The notes under the pieces: generated by a model
The model's input: the letters and a program-made list of their open reading frames with translations, nothing else
The model's database searches: none
What the model was told of the DNA's origin: nothing
In this document: piece by piece, positions 49,440 through 60,424 of the stretch
Layout of the letters: each line of letters begins with the position of its first letter
Position numbering within the stretch: the first letter of the stretch is position 1
NCBI GenBank assembly: GCA_028023455.1
Contig: JAQFVV010006295.1
Location: forward strand, 64,001-128,000
Source of the DNA: Epiperipatus broadwayi
Taxonomy: Eukaryota > Onychophora > Udeonychophora > Euonychophora > Peripatidae
Reading direction: 5' to 3'
Length of the DNA: 64,000 nucleotides
Program-made: the position numbers and the translations under genes

Positions 49440-51577
49440 TATAATAGAAATAACGCAAAGGAGATCTGAAACTATTAAAAATTAACTGTTGTATTTAAAA
49501 GCTATTTTTATATATATTTAACCCACATTATAAATAATAGTTTATAATAAAGGAAACATTATGATGTATTTGGGGTAGAAAAACCAGTGCTGTGGAACTT
49601 TCCAGCTAACTTCTATGCCATTAGGAAATTATGAAATTTATAAAATTTTTCATCATAATGTCTGTCTTGTAGAACACTGGTGTGCAGCCATCTTCCATGG
49701 ATATATATACGGTCAGGAGAGATATTTCATATGCGTTTGTTTCAATCAAGGAGCATGAAATATATAAATAACAACAGTTAGTGAATAGGAATATTAATCA
49801 TGGATATTAGCATTTTTTTGGACTGACTGCTTGCTTTACTCAAGATGAATTATATATTTGATTCACGTGGTGATTTTTTTTTTTTGCTTTTGTCATTTTT
49901 ATTTTAAAGTTTATATATTGTAATTCTTTTTATTGTGTTTAAAATTCATTTTTCAAATTCGATCACTTACAATTTAAAGTGGAAGCAGTAGATGAAGAAA
50001 TGTCATATTGATTTAAATTTAAAAAAGGAATCCTCTTCAATTAATATGTATTATTTTTTTAATAAAAGTAAATTTCAGATTCCTCTCAACATTAATCCAT
50101 CAAGGTGACCTCATCTCAAGTAAGGTTTTTATATATTTAACATTGAGGGCAAAACTTTAGGACAAGACTAGATAGATAATCTACTAATAAGTTTTAATAA
50201 TATTTACTTGTAATTTTTTTATTCTGAATGCACAATTAACCCACTGAGTAAATGGTGTTTATCGTATCTGTTAATTTCTACCATGACTCACACACACATA
50301 TAAATAGGAGTGGGGCTATAGATATATTTTTTTATTAAAAAAATATAATTATAATTATAATATACTTACCCTAGCCTAAAAATATCACTATAATAATTAT
50401 ATTAATGGGGTAGTTTTATAATTAGTGAACTTTCATGGTGCTTTTCTTTATTTTGTTATGTACATATTTAATGAATTATATAGTATTATTTTGTATATAA
50501 TATACTTCAAATTATTTTGTTTCTGTTGTATGAAGCCATCAAGATGATAGAAAAACCATTCTTGATAACTGAATATTTATCTATTTTATTATTATTTTTT
50601 TGTTTGTAAATATTTATTTTATATGTTGTTAATAAATTAAGTTGTTTAAACCAATCTGATATCTGTTTGATCATCACCATCATCACTGTGCATTGATACC
50701 ATTAGATGTTGATCTTCATCATCACATTATGAATTTATACCATTAAAGGTTTGATGATCATCATCATGTATTGCTCTTATAAATAATTGATAATCATCAG
50801 TACTTTTCTATATCTATGCTTGTATATAGGCATATTTGGTTTATAATTGAGTAAGTCCATCCTTGAAGAGAGTTGACTGCAAGAACTCCCTGAGTTCAAA
50901 TTCCGAGGTGTAATGGGGTTTAAAAAGGAGGTGTAATGAATATGCACAGGTCTAAGTTGCATTGAAATTTTGTTAGTAAATTATAAGGTAGTATATTGAA
51001 AGTAGATGTGACTTGGAACTGGGCATTTCATTGTGACATCTTTAGCATCCTATTCAAAGGCCTGGGTCTGACAGTAGTGAGATGTGTTCCCTTTGTTAGA
51101 TGCCATTCTTGATTCAGTAACATCTGACACACATCTGATGCACCTAAATGTGTTTTTAAATCATGAACTTTGGATATGACTTGTTGTAAGTTGGTTGAAC
51201 ATTTCATCCAGTTCATCCAGCTACTTAGTCATATTCATGTCATCATATGGTGTACTCTGTGATTCCAGTAAATCTGGCACCATCAACTGTAGGGTTGCAG
51301 GTTTCATTATAATATATCCCTTTCCTTTCTTTTTTCTCTGCCCACATGCATTCAATTCAGAGTTGTGGAAAATAATTAACAAAGCCTCACACCTATGGGC
51401 ATCCAAAATCCGAGGAAAAAAATATATACATATATATCTCTACCGTCCTCATGTGTTCAAATCAGGGCCATGAAAATAATTAACGAACCCGGAAAAAAAT
51501 CTTTTACTCAGGATATATGGGTGACTATATTATAGAAGCCCTACATTGGCACACCAGAACCTGGGAATGGGACCCTA
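49440..51577. other. Internal region without coding remnants
   Basis: AT-rich sequence within the LTR pair. It contains an ATC-type microsatellite at about 50670-50775. The minus-strand frames at 51028-51216 and 51221-51406 show no recognisable motif. Confidence 0.5.
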
Positions 51578-54500
51578 TGTAACAGTAAGAATTGTTCCTC
51601 CACATAATAAAAATCTAGAATACAGGCAAAATACACTAAAGCTGATCGAATCTGGATGCTAGGATCCAGAATCCGGCCAACATTCAATCCTTTCACCTTT
51701 GCTCAATAATCTACTACCCTATGGATGCCATTTCCCAAGTTACACAGACATTCAATTTAACTTTGGTCTGGCAGTCACCCAGGTTGGAACAAGAAACTCA
51801 TAAATTAACTAACTTAACACTGATTTGGTCAGATATACACACATATGACTAAGTGAGCTGCTAATATATCAATGATCAATTATGGAATCTACATATAGAT
51901 ATAATTATGTATGTGCAAATAAATATAGAGATGGGTAAAATTGAACTCATAGACAATAAAGATATGGAAACCCATTATATTTTAAATAATATTAATTTAA
52001 TAAATAAAATGACAGTAAAACTAAAATATACAGATAGAATGATCTGCATCTAGATATAATGATGTATGTGCAAATAAGTCTAGAGATGGGTAAAATTGAA
52101 CTCACAGACAATAAAGATATGGAAACTCATTATATCTTAAATAATATTAATTTAATAAATAAAATAAAAGACAGTAAAACTAAAATAACCAGAATTATGT
52201 AATGGTTATGTGAAAGATTCACAGGCATTACATAACTAATGAGATTAATGTTATGTTATCTCATCATAAGTGTTCAATAAAGTGTAGTGCGGTATTTAAG
52301 TTTATGCCTATATTAATATGCCAAATTTCTAGCTCTTTTGTAGTCTGCTAAATCATTGGAACTTAATAGCCAAAGTTATATAAATAACTTAATAGCTCTC
52401 CTATGGCGTTTATCTAGATATCAAGTTAAGTTGAACACATAATCAGGCTCAGAGATATGCAGGTTAGTGTGTTAACCTAGATTAGGATATACACTGGTGC
52501 TGGATAAGCGTTTAATATAAAGGAAGATAAAACTGGTTTATTATAGGTCTGCCTATATACTCTATGGCACATATTTAAACATTAATAAAACTAGAAGGTG
52601 CAAATGGGTCATTATTCAGAGGCTTCAGCATCGAATGCTTGGTTCCCCTATGACCAGAACAACCTGCTTGGAATAAAAAAATTAGTAGTTCATGGAGTCG
52701 GATAAGCATTAATTAAAAATAATCTGGGTCCTTGTGCCCCAGTTCTGAAAGAGTATGCTTTACCCAAACTAAGTGGATAAGTATGACCTCCATCAGCAAC
52801 TCATCAAGAATCATGCAGCAAGCAGTTAATTTTACATTGCGTACTTAGTAAGGACACATCTGCAACTTATACATATATATAATGCAAATACATAAAATTT
52901 ATCTTAGCATGCCTTAAAATAGATAGCATCTATTTGCATATCTATACAACCCAGTTCTCAAGTTTAGTATTTCAAATATACTATTTGGGGACTAAATTAA
53001 TTAGTAACCTAATTTAAGATTATCACTTGCATCTCCACATATATAAATCTAAGGAGGACAAAGCATATTTGCGGGGAAATTAAGAATAAAACATTAAAAT
53101 ATGCTTTGACCATATCTCTGTGGTTAATTCCTATGATGTACGAGTTACATATATAAATAGTTAGAATTTATAACTAGAGTTAAGCAAACTACAATTTTAA
53201 CTAGAACACTACTGATTATTATAACACAAAATTAACCATTAAAATAATAACATGATCTCAAAACAGCCAGTGAAAAAAATAATAATTCAATTATTTAATA
53301 TTTATTATAGCGAAGATTTGAAATTATCTTCGCAGAGTGATACGGTAAAATTATACTTATAAATACTAACGGTTTTGAATTATTTGGCATATTAAATACA
53401 TATATTATTACAATGATAAAATTATAGAATTGAATAGGTCAGAAATAGGCATAAAAGACTGCACAAAATTATACATTTAGTTTAAAATAGATTAACATAG
53501 TTTTACATTTTAAGAGAGAATTTAATATTACAAGTTTTACAATCAGACAAGATTCAAACATTAGCATTAAACAGCTTTCTTTGCAGATTTTAGAAAAGAT
53601 GTTTGTAAAGGCAGGTTTAGTAAATAGCTAGCTTTAAAATAGAGAAATGAAAGTCACAGTTTATGAACAGAGCTCTGAGTAAAAATTTACCAGTCCGTTG
53701 TCTTCATTGCAGTTCTGGGCACTTGGGACGATAATAAGTTGACACTTTTCATGATGGTTTAACATTAATGGAGATTCTTCCATGGACTGCTTGGCTTTGC
53801 TGAGGTACAGAATTGTGTTTTATTGGACCAAAGTTCTTTCCACCCCCGGCAGGAGAAAGGTGATTGTCTACTTTACCCCGACATTTTAAAGATAAACAAA
53901 CGTGGATTTGGTTCACAATTCACATTAAATATAACTCTTTTTTTCTGGCCACCTGTTTTATTTTCACAAGCTTGGCCATAGTTGAAAAACCCATTAATTT
54001 ATTTTAGAAAACCATATTTAATTGCTAAAACTAATTGAAAAAACCACTACTTTATTTTAGAAAAGCATATTTAATTATGACAACTAATTTAGATTTTTTT
54101 TTTTAACTTTTTCCCCCTGCAGTTTATTGTTACAACTCTATAAAATTCTGTGAAATGTCATTAAAATTTTAGATTTTTAAATCAAGTTCACACTATTTTA
54201 AGACTATTGTATGTCATAATTTAAAAGTTGTTTACAATTAAAAACTAAAAACTGCTTTTATAGTTAGTGTAAAACTAATTTTATTACTATATATGTAGAA
54301 TAACAAGTTGGGACCATGTCTATATACATATGTAATTTCAAGTCAGGAGCGCATCTATATACATATGTGATTTCAGTAATATATAAAATTGACTAAATAC
54401 TTTAGACTAAAATATTTCTTAAACTAGAAATCTTTTAAAATGAACACATATCTGTAATATATACATATACTATTAAATTACAGATGTACCATTCGCATAT

Positions 54501-54645
54501 ATATATGTGATCCCGCATATGAAGTAATTTATGGTTGTTTAAATGGGTACTCTGAGAGGGTTTAAACTTGGCATAGAGGTAAGTGTGGGGGTAAAATACG
54601 TGAAACAGGCACGTGGATGAAACTGACTGTTTCAATATCTATACA
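51578..54645 (-). repeat. Right-hand long repeat (5' LTR of minus-strand element)
   Basis: The counterpart of 44350-47219, about 200 bases longer. The difference is mostly a 155-bp tandem duplication (51890-52050 repeated at 52045-52205, around TAGATATAATKATGTATGTG). Smaller duplications lie near 54000-54080 (ATTTATTTTAGAAAA...) and 54315-54375 (TCTATATACATATGTRATTTCA). The remaining differences are scattered substitutions and short indels, consistent with an old insertion. Confidence 0.85.
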
Positions 54646-55215
54646 CAGAAAAAAAAAATTATATCAGCCTGTTTTTTCTTATCACTATTTTTTTCTAATT
54701 AAATCCCAGATAAATCTTTTGATTAATTAATAAAATAAAATATATAATCACTCTACAAAGGTATATAAATTTTTTCTCAAATCTCTAGCTTTGATGAGAA
54801 AAAACAAAATTCTTTTCTCCTGTACAAAAGAAAAATTGTATGATCAGTAATCAAGAAAAAAATATTTGATAATTTTATCCACTTTAATTAATTATACTTT
54901 TACAAGATAATTAACAAACTAACTTAATTTTCATCTTTTTAACTTTCTGGATAGATAGATAGATAGATTAAAATAAAATATATGGATATTTTCTTGTGAT
55001 ACAAAAAATATATATATATATTTGTACACATAAAAAAATTTCTAAAAATATATATTATATATACCATATATGTCTATGTATTATATATATAAACATATAT
55101 TTTTAATCCCAATCTATGTTTATTTATTTTAAAATATTTCTTAAACTCATAAGGGTATTAATATTTATAGAACTAGCTGATACTAATATCCCATCCCTAT
55201 ACTTTATTGTGTTCA
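54646..55215. other. No recognisable gene; TA and GATA microsatellites
   Basis: GATAGATAGATAGATAGAT lies near 54950-54968 and TA-rich stretches lie around 55010-55090. Nothing coding is supported. Confidence 0.6.
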
Positions 55216-55460
55216 GATCTATATGACTAGACAAGTAAAATTACCTTGGATTGAAAACATTCTGGATTGAAAACATTCTTGTGTTTTCATCTTGCATTCA
55301 TAGCATTATAGTTAAAATAGATAAAAGATGACTGGAGGATTGCATTAGATCCTAAAATCTAGGTGTAGTGCTCTCAGATCTAAGGCTTCTTATTAATAAA
55401 AGCCACAAACTATAAACTAGCCTGGGAATATTGGATAAGTAGGCATTGAGAGTTTGCTAC
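55216..55460 (-). repeat. Dispersed repeat family A, copy 4 (reverse)
   Basis: The reverse complement of copies 1 and 2. It contains a 17-bp local duplication (TGGATTGAAAACATTC twice) and the landmarks AAAGATGACTGGAGG and AAAGCCACAAACTATAAACTAG. It lies just beyond the 3' end of the RTE relic. Confidence 0.65.
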
Positions 55461-55538
55461 TGTGATAAATTCTTCAGATTAAAACAATATCCTGAGTCTA
55501 CATCTTAATAGTCATTGTCATTATCAATCATTATCAAT

Positions 55539-55931
55539 CTACTGCAGGATGAAGGTCTCTCCAAGTTTAATCCATCTCCGATCTTTAGTTTCTCTTCTCC
55601 ACATCACCCCTGCACACTTTCTTATTTCATCCATCCATCTCACATGTGGTCTCTTTCTGGGTCTTTTACAATCTCTTGGAATCCAGTTTAAGATTTCAAT
55701 TGTCCATCTATTATTATCTCTTCTAGCAATATGTCCAGCCCAACTCCACTTCAATCTTTTAATTTTTTCAATGAGGTCAGTAACACCTGTTTGTTCTCTT
55801 ACCCATACATTGCATTTTCGATTTCTTCTTATTAATCCCAACATGCATCTCTCCATACTTCTTTGGGTGGTCTGGAGTCTCTGCATTGCTCTTCTATTAA
55901 GTGTCCAAGTATCGGATCCATCGTAGTACAA
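55539..55931 (-). pseudogene. Carboxy-terminal domain of RTE reverse transcriptase, intact 130 codons
   Basis: The best preserved piece of transposon coding sequence in the window. From the amino end it reads YDGSDTWTLNRRAM, QTTQRSMERCMLG, REQTGVTDLIEKIKRLKW, SWAGHIARRDNNRW, then KRPRKRPHVRWMDEI, ending RWIKLGETFILQ. These are the usual landmarks of the region after the polymerase in RTE/BovB-like LINEs: the WTLT motif, the AGHIARR motif and the GRPxxRWxDEI motif. The plus-strand frame over the same bases is a shadow. The polymerase upstream is broken, so this stretch probably stays open by chance or recent age. Confidence 0.85.
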
Positions 55932-56124
55932 ACCTTTAATTATTGTGGGAATTCTTATAGCATAAAATTCCTTTTCATCATCTACAAATCTTATTTATCC
56001 TTTGTTTAATTTCTCTTACTAATAGAATATGATCTATTCTACCAAAACCACTTTTAAATCTCGGTATCTTTTGGTTGTTTCAAGTACAAAGCTCTCGGTA
56101 GTTAAATTATAATGATTTTAATAA

Positions 56125-56654
56125 GCAATTTTTTTTATAGCGCTATGTTTATAATTGTAATACATTTAAAGATCAGCCTTTTCAAGCTATTGTGCATGCG
56201 CTTTTTACGAGTGTTAATAATAAATGAATACTTTCACTCCCAACACGAGATATAGTATTTATGAAAGAACAAAATGAATCCACTTGTTCTTTTCAACCCA
56301 AATGCTTATATATGGGAAAATCTTAAGTATTGGAAGTGAAAGCGTGAGGATACATATGTTTAAGTTTCATTTGAGAGTGATGTTTAGTAAATTCCAGATA
56401 ATTTCGTCGACATCATTCATTCAGATATCGTAAACAGTAATTTAAAGTGAGTGGTTTATCCTCACGCTTTCACTTCCAGTACTTAAGATTTGCCCATATA
56501 TAAGCATTTGGGTTGGAAAGAACAAGTGGATTCATTTTGTTCTTTCATAAATACTATATCTCGTGTTGGGAGTGAAAGTATTCATTTATTATTAAGACTC
56601 GTAAAAAGTGCATGCACAATAGCTTGAAAAGGCTGATCTTTAAATGTATTATAC
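56125..56654. repeat. Foldback with about 195-bp arms and 12-bp flanking direct repeats
   Basis: Bases 56158-56352 pair with 56457-56651 with only scattered mismatches and no net indel, around a spacer of about 104 bases (56353-56456). Landmarks are GATCAGCCTTTTCAAGC, CACTCCCAACACGAGATATAG and GGAAGTGAAAGCGTGAGG. The 12-mer TGATTTTAATAA stands at 56113-56124 and at 56655-56666. It interrupts the RTE reverse transcriptase just after the FCKIFIKIS block, so it inserted later than the LINE. Confidence 0.85.
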
Positions 56655-56659
56655 TGATT

Positions 56660-57060
56660 TTAATAAAAATCTTACAAAATGATAAAAGATTGATAAGACT
56701 ATAATTTTTAGTATATTCTTTTTCAACTTTCCCTAAATATCAATATATATCTTTCTCCCAAACACCTAGTATATCTTTATGATTTAGATATTTAATACAT
56801 ACATAGTTTGCCATCAATTTCTCTATTTTTACATTTAATTATTTTTTTTTAATTTTTTCAATCTTCATAGATTTAACTGAAGAGTTCATTTCTTCATTTA
56901 TAATATTTGGTTGTCATTTTGTAAAAGCGAATTTTGTTTTCTTGTTATTTATTATTATAGAATTCACATACTTCATAATGGCGTCTCTTTTTGCAGTAAT
57001 AGTGCCCTCTTATTTTTTTACTGCTGAAACAATTGTCTTTCCAATTCCAAGATGTAACAT
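56660..57060 (-). pseudogene. RTE reverse transcriptase amino part and linker
   Basis: On the minus strand, EGTITAKRDAIMKYVN and QPNIINEEMNSSVKSMK (57040-56870) match the RTE linker. VWEKDIY, then KNYSLINLLSFCKIFIKIS (about 56725-56665) match the RT block usually read as KNYRPISLLS. Frames shift between the blocks. The catalytic Asp boxes are not preserved on the far side of the foldback insertion. Confidence 0.65.
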
Positions 57061-57540
57061 TTTCTTGTCAATTTGTAGTTAATATTTTCTTTGTACTGCT
57101 TTACAAAATTTCAAATATTCTATTTTTCTGAATGAATCATTTACAAATATTTTTATATTTATTCATTATATATATTGCCTTGTCTCAATTGAAAATTTAC
57201 TAGTAAATTGTTGCTTTTCTTTTGAATGAGCTCTATATATAGTTGACATTAGTAGAAAATCAATTATCTTTGTATTAAATTCATTCAAGTGTATAAAACT
57301 ATTTGTAATTATAGCTTAAATTCATTAAAATATTAGTGAAGATTAAAAATATTATCTGTTAATATTGTCTTTCTTAATAGCTTCTGATACTGTCTAGCTT
57401 TGCTTTAGCACATATCACAGTTATTAATTGATAATCATTTTATATTGAATCTATTAAGTATGTTACAGGGTTGAAGTATTTTTGCTTTGAATTTTTTTTA
57501 AAAAAAAAGAAATTATAATATACAGGGTTTCTTTCCTTCA

Positions 57541-57660
57541 CAAATTCTACATGTCTATGCACTCTTTAATTTCTGTCTCCATCTCCATATCCAAGTATGC
57601 TCACAGCACTTTCAGTTGTTTTTCAATTCTAGCATTAAATTCTCCAATAAAAATTATAAA
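57541..57660 (-). pseudogene. RTE AP-endonuclease remnant
   Basis: IFIGEFNARI at 57653-57624 corresponds to the GDFNAxIG motif of apurinic-like endonucleases in LINEs. The Asp is replaced by Glu. The next block, AYLDMEMETEIKECIDM, fits the GxYGxGxxNERGxxLxxF region in a degraded form. Confidence 0.5.
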
Positions 57661-57720
57661 ATGTTATTTGATATGATCAAAGCATATTGCACATTCTATT
57701 TAATATATCTATCACCAATC

Positions 57721-58319
57721 TCCACAATGCTATTTCATTTTTTATTCATAACAAATTCCACTTTACATATGTTTCAAGGTATTTATGCCGCCTATGTGCC
57801 CATTTTTCAAATTAATTGTCTCTTCATTTTTATGCTAATTTTATTAATCCCAACCATATCTTATTTAATATTAGACACTTCTTCTTCTGATTCATGCAAT
57901 CCTCCTTATTAATCATTCTTCTGGACATATATATCATAATTTAGTTTTATCATATGTATATATTTCCAGTTTTTTTTTATTTTAAATTAAATGATTTTAC
58001 AATTATATTTATATATTACTATTTTAATTAAATATAGACATGATATATATATATTATTTTTATATGTCAGTCATTAATTTTTTCACATAAAAATATTTGT
58101 TTATATTAAAATTTCTTCCATTAATATGCTGGAACAACTTTGCAATTTAGTTAAATATCAAGTCAACATTTACTATACTATATCAAAATAAAATAATTAC
58201 AAATTAATTTTTGATAATTTTTAAATTTCTTTTATCTATGTTTGAATATGTGATTTTGACCACTGTCAATCATCTGAAGTTTCAAATTCTTAAGGATTAA
58301 CAATTTTAAGTTTACCAGA
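57721..58319. other. No recognisable gene
   Basis: AT-rich sequence. If the minus-strand exon at 58320-58439 is real, its 3' untranslated region would lie here. No obvious AATAAA is seen close to its stop. Confidence 0.4.
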
Positions 58320-58439
58320 TCAGAATCTGAAATAGCCAGTTTCTTGTAAATGCATTGAAATAAAATCAATAGCAGATAGAATTGCTTCTTTTATTGATGG
58401 CTTCATATTCAAATACTTGGCATCGAAATCAGATTGCTT
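58320..58439 (-). CDS. Candidate terminal exon of an unrecognised gene
   Basis: On the minus strand, TTCGTTTTCAG at 58450-58440 forms a strong acceptor. It is followed by 39 sense codons and a TGA (58322-58320). The peptide begins KQSDFDAKYLNMKPS and continues through EAILSAIDFISMHL to a carboxy end TGYFRF. Its composition is balanced and unlike the Lys/Asn/Ile-rich chance frames around it, which is why I take it as likely coding. I do not recognise the family. Upstream exons would have to lie between 58.8 and 60 kb or beyond the acetyl-CoA synthetase start, and none was found. It may be a 3' exon left by rearrangement. Confidence 0.4.
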   Translation of the reverse strand, partial: KQSDFDAKYLNMKPSIKEAILSAIDFISMHLQETGYFRF

Positions 58440-58805
58440 CTGAAAACGAAATTTTGATAAAAATTCAGTGCACAAAATATTTTTTTGACTATTATCAATT
58501 TAAGCTTTAATAAAAATTATTTTAAGTTCTGATTTTTAGAAACTAGTGAACCTTCTAACTCATTGATTTATTTCTCTGATCATCGAAATCAAAATAATTT
58601 TGCTCCTTAAAATCAAGTTTGGATTTTAAAAAATTTCAAGTCATAATTTTTACAAAAATGTAAACTTGATGAATCCTGACCCATTGATTTATTTCTCTGA
58701 TCATCCAAATCAAAATAATTTTGCTTATTAAAGTCAAATTTGGATTTTAAAAAAATTTCAAATCACGATTTTTACAAAATATAAATTTGGTGAATATTTA
58801 CTGAA
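58440..58805 (-). repeat. Three tandem copies (period about 121 bp) of an intron-exon boundary
   Basis: CATTGATTTATTTCTCTGATCATC begins at 58561 and again at 58682, a 121-bp period. Both units carry CATCSAAATCAAAATAATTTTGCT, which aligns with CATCGAAATCAGATTGCTTCT at the start of the candidate exon (58425-58441). In the exon-bearing copy the minus-strand acceptor is TTTTCAG. In the middle copy the same place reads TTTTAAG, which is no longer an ideal acceptor. The three units therefore represent a duplicated acceptor with the first part of the exon. Confidence 0.6.
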
Positions 58806-60113
58806 CTAAAAGAAACATTAGATGCCAATGCAGACATAATAGAACAGCTATAAAGAAAATGGCAGCAATATGACAAAAAGCCAGGATATATATTTTTAAT
58901 AAAACTTCAATAAGAAATAAAATGTCAAGCCATGTTGATTATTAGTTTTTGTTTTGTTTTTTTAAAAAAATATGTTTAAAATAAAAACAAAGCTCTAAAA
59001 GAGTTTATTCCAATTTAACATTTTTTCCAAATAAATTAAAACTTCTATTCGGGGGGGGGGGGGGGGAGGGGCATTTTTTTTTTTTTTTTTAAGTTTAGTT
59101 TCAAGTGTGATAATAGAAATTCAAAAGCACTTTTATCAAATTCTGAGGATCATTATTTTCTATATCAATGCAGGTTGAGAAATCATAAATTAAAGATTAT
59201 ATTTCAATCATTAAATGTCTTACCAAACATTGAAGATTGTTTTTTGTTTCAATTGATTTCACTCCTTTGCAAAAAAAAAAAAAAGTGTCTTTAATCATTC
59301 TGCATATGTCAGATTTGTTGAATAATCTACAAAAGTGTTAATCTACATTTAACTTATATATGTGTGTGTTGAGCGTGTACGTTAAAAACATATGTACCTT
59401 TGTTACATATATAAAAAGCAAATCTAAACAATGGATTTGGGGGGGGGGGGATATTTCGATTTTGGGATTTTTAAATCTAGTATTCAATAGCTAAATCAGA
59501 TGAGCAGTTGCTTAATCTATTTTCAAATCATTCATCTCATTTCAATCACTTTTAATATATTTACTCACAATTTTATCTATCCATTTATTCATTTTCGTAT
59601 TTGTTAATTCCGGCATGTAACATGTGATAGCAAGTCATTTCCGCTTTGCATAGAAGGGAAAGAAATATGTGGGAATTACAAAAAGTAAATAATAATTATC
59701 ATCCAAGATTAATCAAAAGCAAACAGCATGTTTTGAAATTCTATCATTGCTGATGAACAGGTGCTCGATATACGTTGAAACATTATCAATGGAGTGGTTT
59801 CTTTAAAAGTGGAGCAATCTTGATTGAAAAGTGATTCAACAGCTAATGGTCTGACCAACCTGTGATTGATAATCTTTCTATTTAAGGTCACATTGAATTT
59901 TTAACTTATAACAGTTATTAGTCGAAAGCTAGGTTTACTTTTTATAGTAATGACAAATGTTTCATTTCCCATCCAGAACAGAGGGGTAAAAAAAATTATT
60001 TACGTTTAAGTAAGAAAAGATTTCAAGAATTTCCGCTAGTTGAATTTTTAGCATTGCCGTTCTTGGTCGACGCTGTATATTAGAGTATCTTGTTTTTTTT
60101 AAAAAAATCCAAG
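58806..60113. other. Upstream region of the acetyl-CoA synthetase gene
   Basis: G-runs of about 16 and 10 lie at 59050-59066 and 59440-59449. At 59745-59790 a GATGAACAGGTGCTCGATAT...GTTGAAAC segment resembles the central part of some tRNA-derived SINEs. A TATA-like GTATATTAGAG lies at 60075-60085, some 30-40 bases before the start codon. I cannot place the transcription start, and call no promoter. Confidence 0.4.
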
Positions 60114-60424
60114 ATGGCGATACCGAATGATGAATTATATTTTCCCAATGCTAGCATTGTCAAAGAATCTCATATTCCCACCATTGATGATTATCAAATG
60201 TTATATAAAAAATCTATAAATGATCCTGAACATTTTTGGAAAACATATTACGATGAGTTTTATTGGCACAAACCTCCAACCGGCAAATTCTTGGAGTACA
60301 ACTTCGATGTTCGTAAAGGTCCTATTTCCATCAAATGGTTTAATGGAGCTGAAACGAATATTTGTTATAATGTCTTAGATCGGATTATTGAAAAAGGCTT
60401 GGGAGATAAAGTTGCTTTCTATTG
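60114..60424 (+). CDS. ACSS2: Acetyl-CoA synthetase, first coding exon (gene continues outside window)
   Basis: Cytosolic AMP-forming acetyl-CoA synthetase, which makes acetyl-CoA from acetate, ATP and CoA. This exon covers the amino-terminal ACAS_N domain and the start of the AMP-binding domain: a conserved DYQMLYKKSINDPEHFW block, then YWHKPPTG, then RKGPISIKWFNGAETNICYN, then LDRIIEKGLGDKVAFYW. The start is the ATG at 60114, in a good Kozak context (AAGATGG). The frame is open upstream to a TTG at 60090 but has no other ATG. There is no organelle-type leader, which favours the cytosolic form. The exon ends at TG|GTAAGT, inside the Trp codon (phase 2). No second exon is recognised in the next 3.5 kb, so intron 1 is long. 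The gene symbol is by family resemblance. Confidence 0.92.

Larger units (their letters stand above)
44350..54645 (-). mobile_element. Large LTR (Gypsy-like) retrotransposon with about 3-kb LTRs
   Basis: Two direct repeats, 44350-47219 and 51578-54645, start TGTAAC on the plus strand and end in ...CA, the TG/CA form of LTRs. They stay alignable throughout. Between them, 4.36 kb holds remnants only on the minus strand: a charged gag-like region (49377-48505), then an integrase carboxy-terminal region (47793-47577) close to the left LTR. That order fits a minus-strand element whose 5' LTR is the right-hand copy. Protease, reverse transcriptase and RNase H are not seen, so the core has been lost. 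No 5-bp target duplication or clear primer site was found. The alternative is a segmental duplication that happens to flank retroelement debris. Confidence 0.65.
55500..57720 (-). mobile_element. RTE-type LINE, minus strand, decayed
   Basis: On the minus strand the order is endonuclease remnant (57644-57624), linker (57055-56860), reverse transcriptase start (56760-56660), a 0.5-kb foldback insertion (56125-56654), the rest of RT (poorly preserved) and a long intact carboxy-terminal domain (55931-55539). The 3' end, reading CCTTCATCCTGCAGTAGATTG and then ATAATGATTGATAATGACAATGAC, matches the way RTE elements end in a short repeat. It is separate from the RTE relic at 26 kb, in the same orientation. 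Confidence 0.82.

Noticed and set aside
51535-51577. Primer-binding site next to the right LTR
   Set aside because: TGGTGTGCCAATG on the minus strand lies about 20 bases from the LTR end, but it lacks the GAAC-type core expected from the T-arm of a tRNA.
44345-54652. Target-site duplication of the large LTR element
   Set aside because: TATAG on the left and CAGAA or GAAAA on the right do not match, so none is claimed.
55549-55926. 125-codon open frame on the plus strand
   Set aside because: It is the exact antisense shadow of the well-recognised RTE carboxy-terminal domain on the minus strand.
59709-59891. 60-codon minus-strand frame upstream of acetyl-CoA synthetase
   Set aside because: It covers a SINE-like segment (GATGAACAGGTGCTCGATAT) and shows no domain. 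It is not supported as an exon of the minus-strand candidate gene.
60090-60113. Upstream extension of the acetyl-CoA synthetase frame
   Set aside because: The extension begins with TTG, not ATG, and encodes a short Phe/Lys run from a T/A tract. The ATG at 60114 has a good Kozak context and starts the conserved protein.
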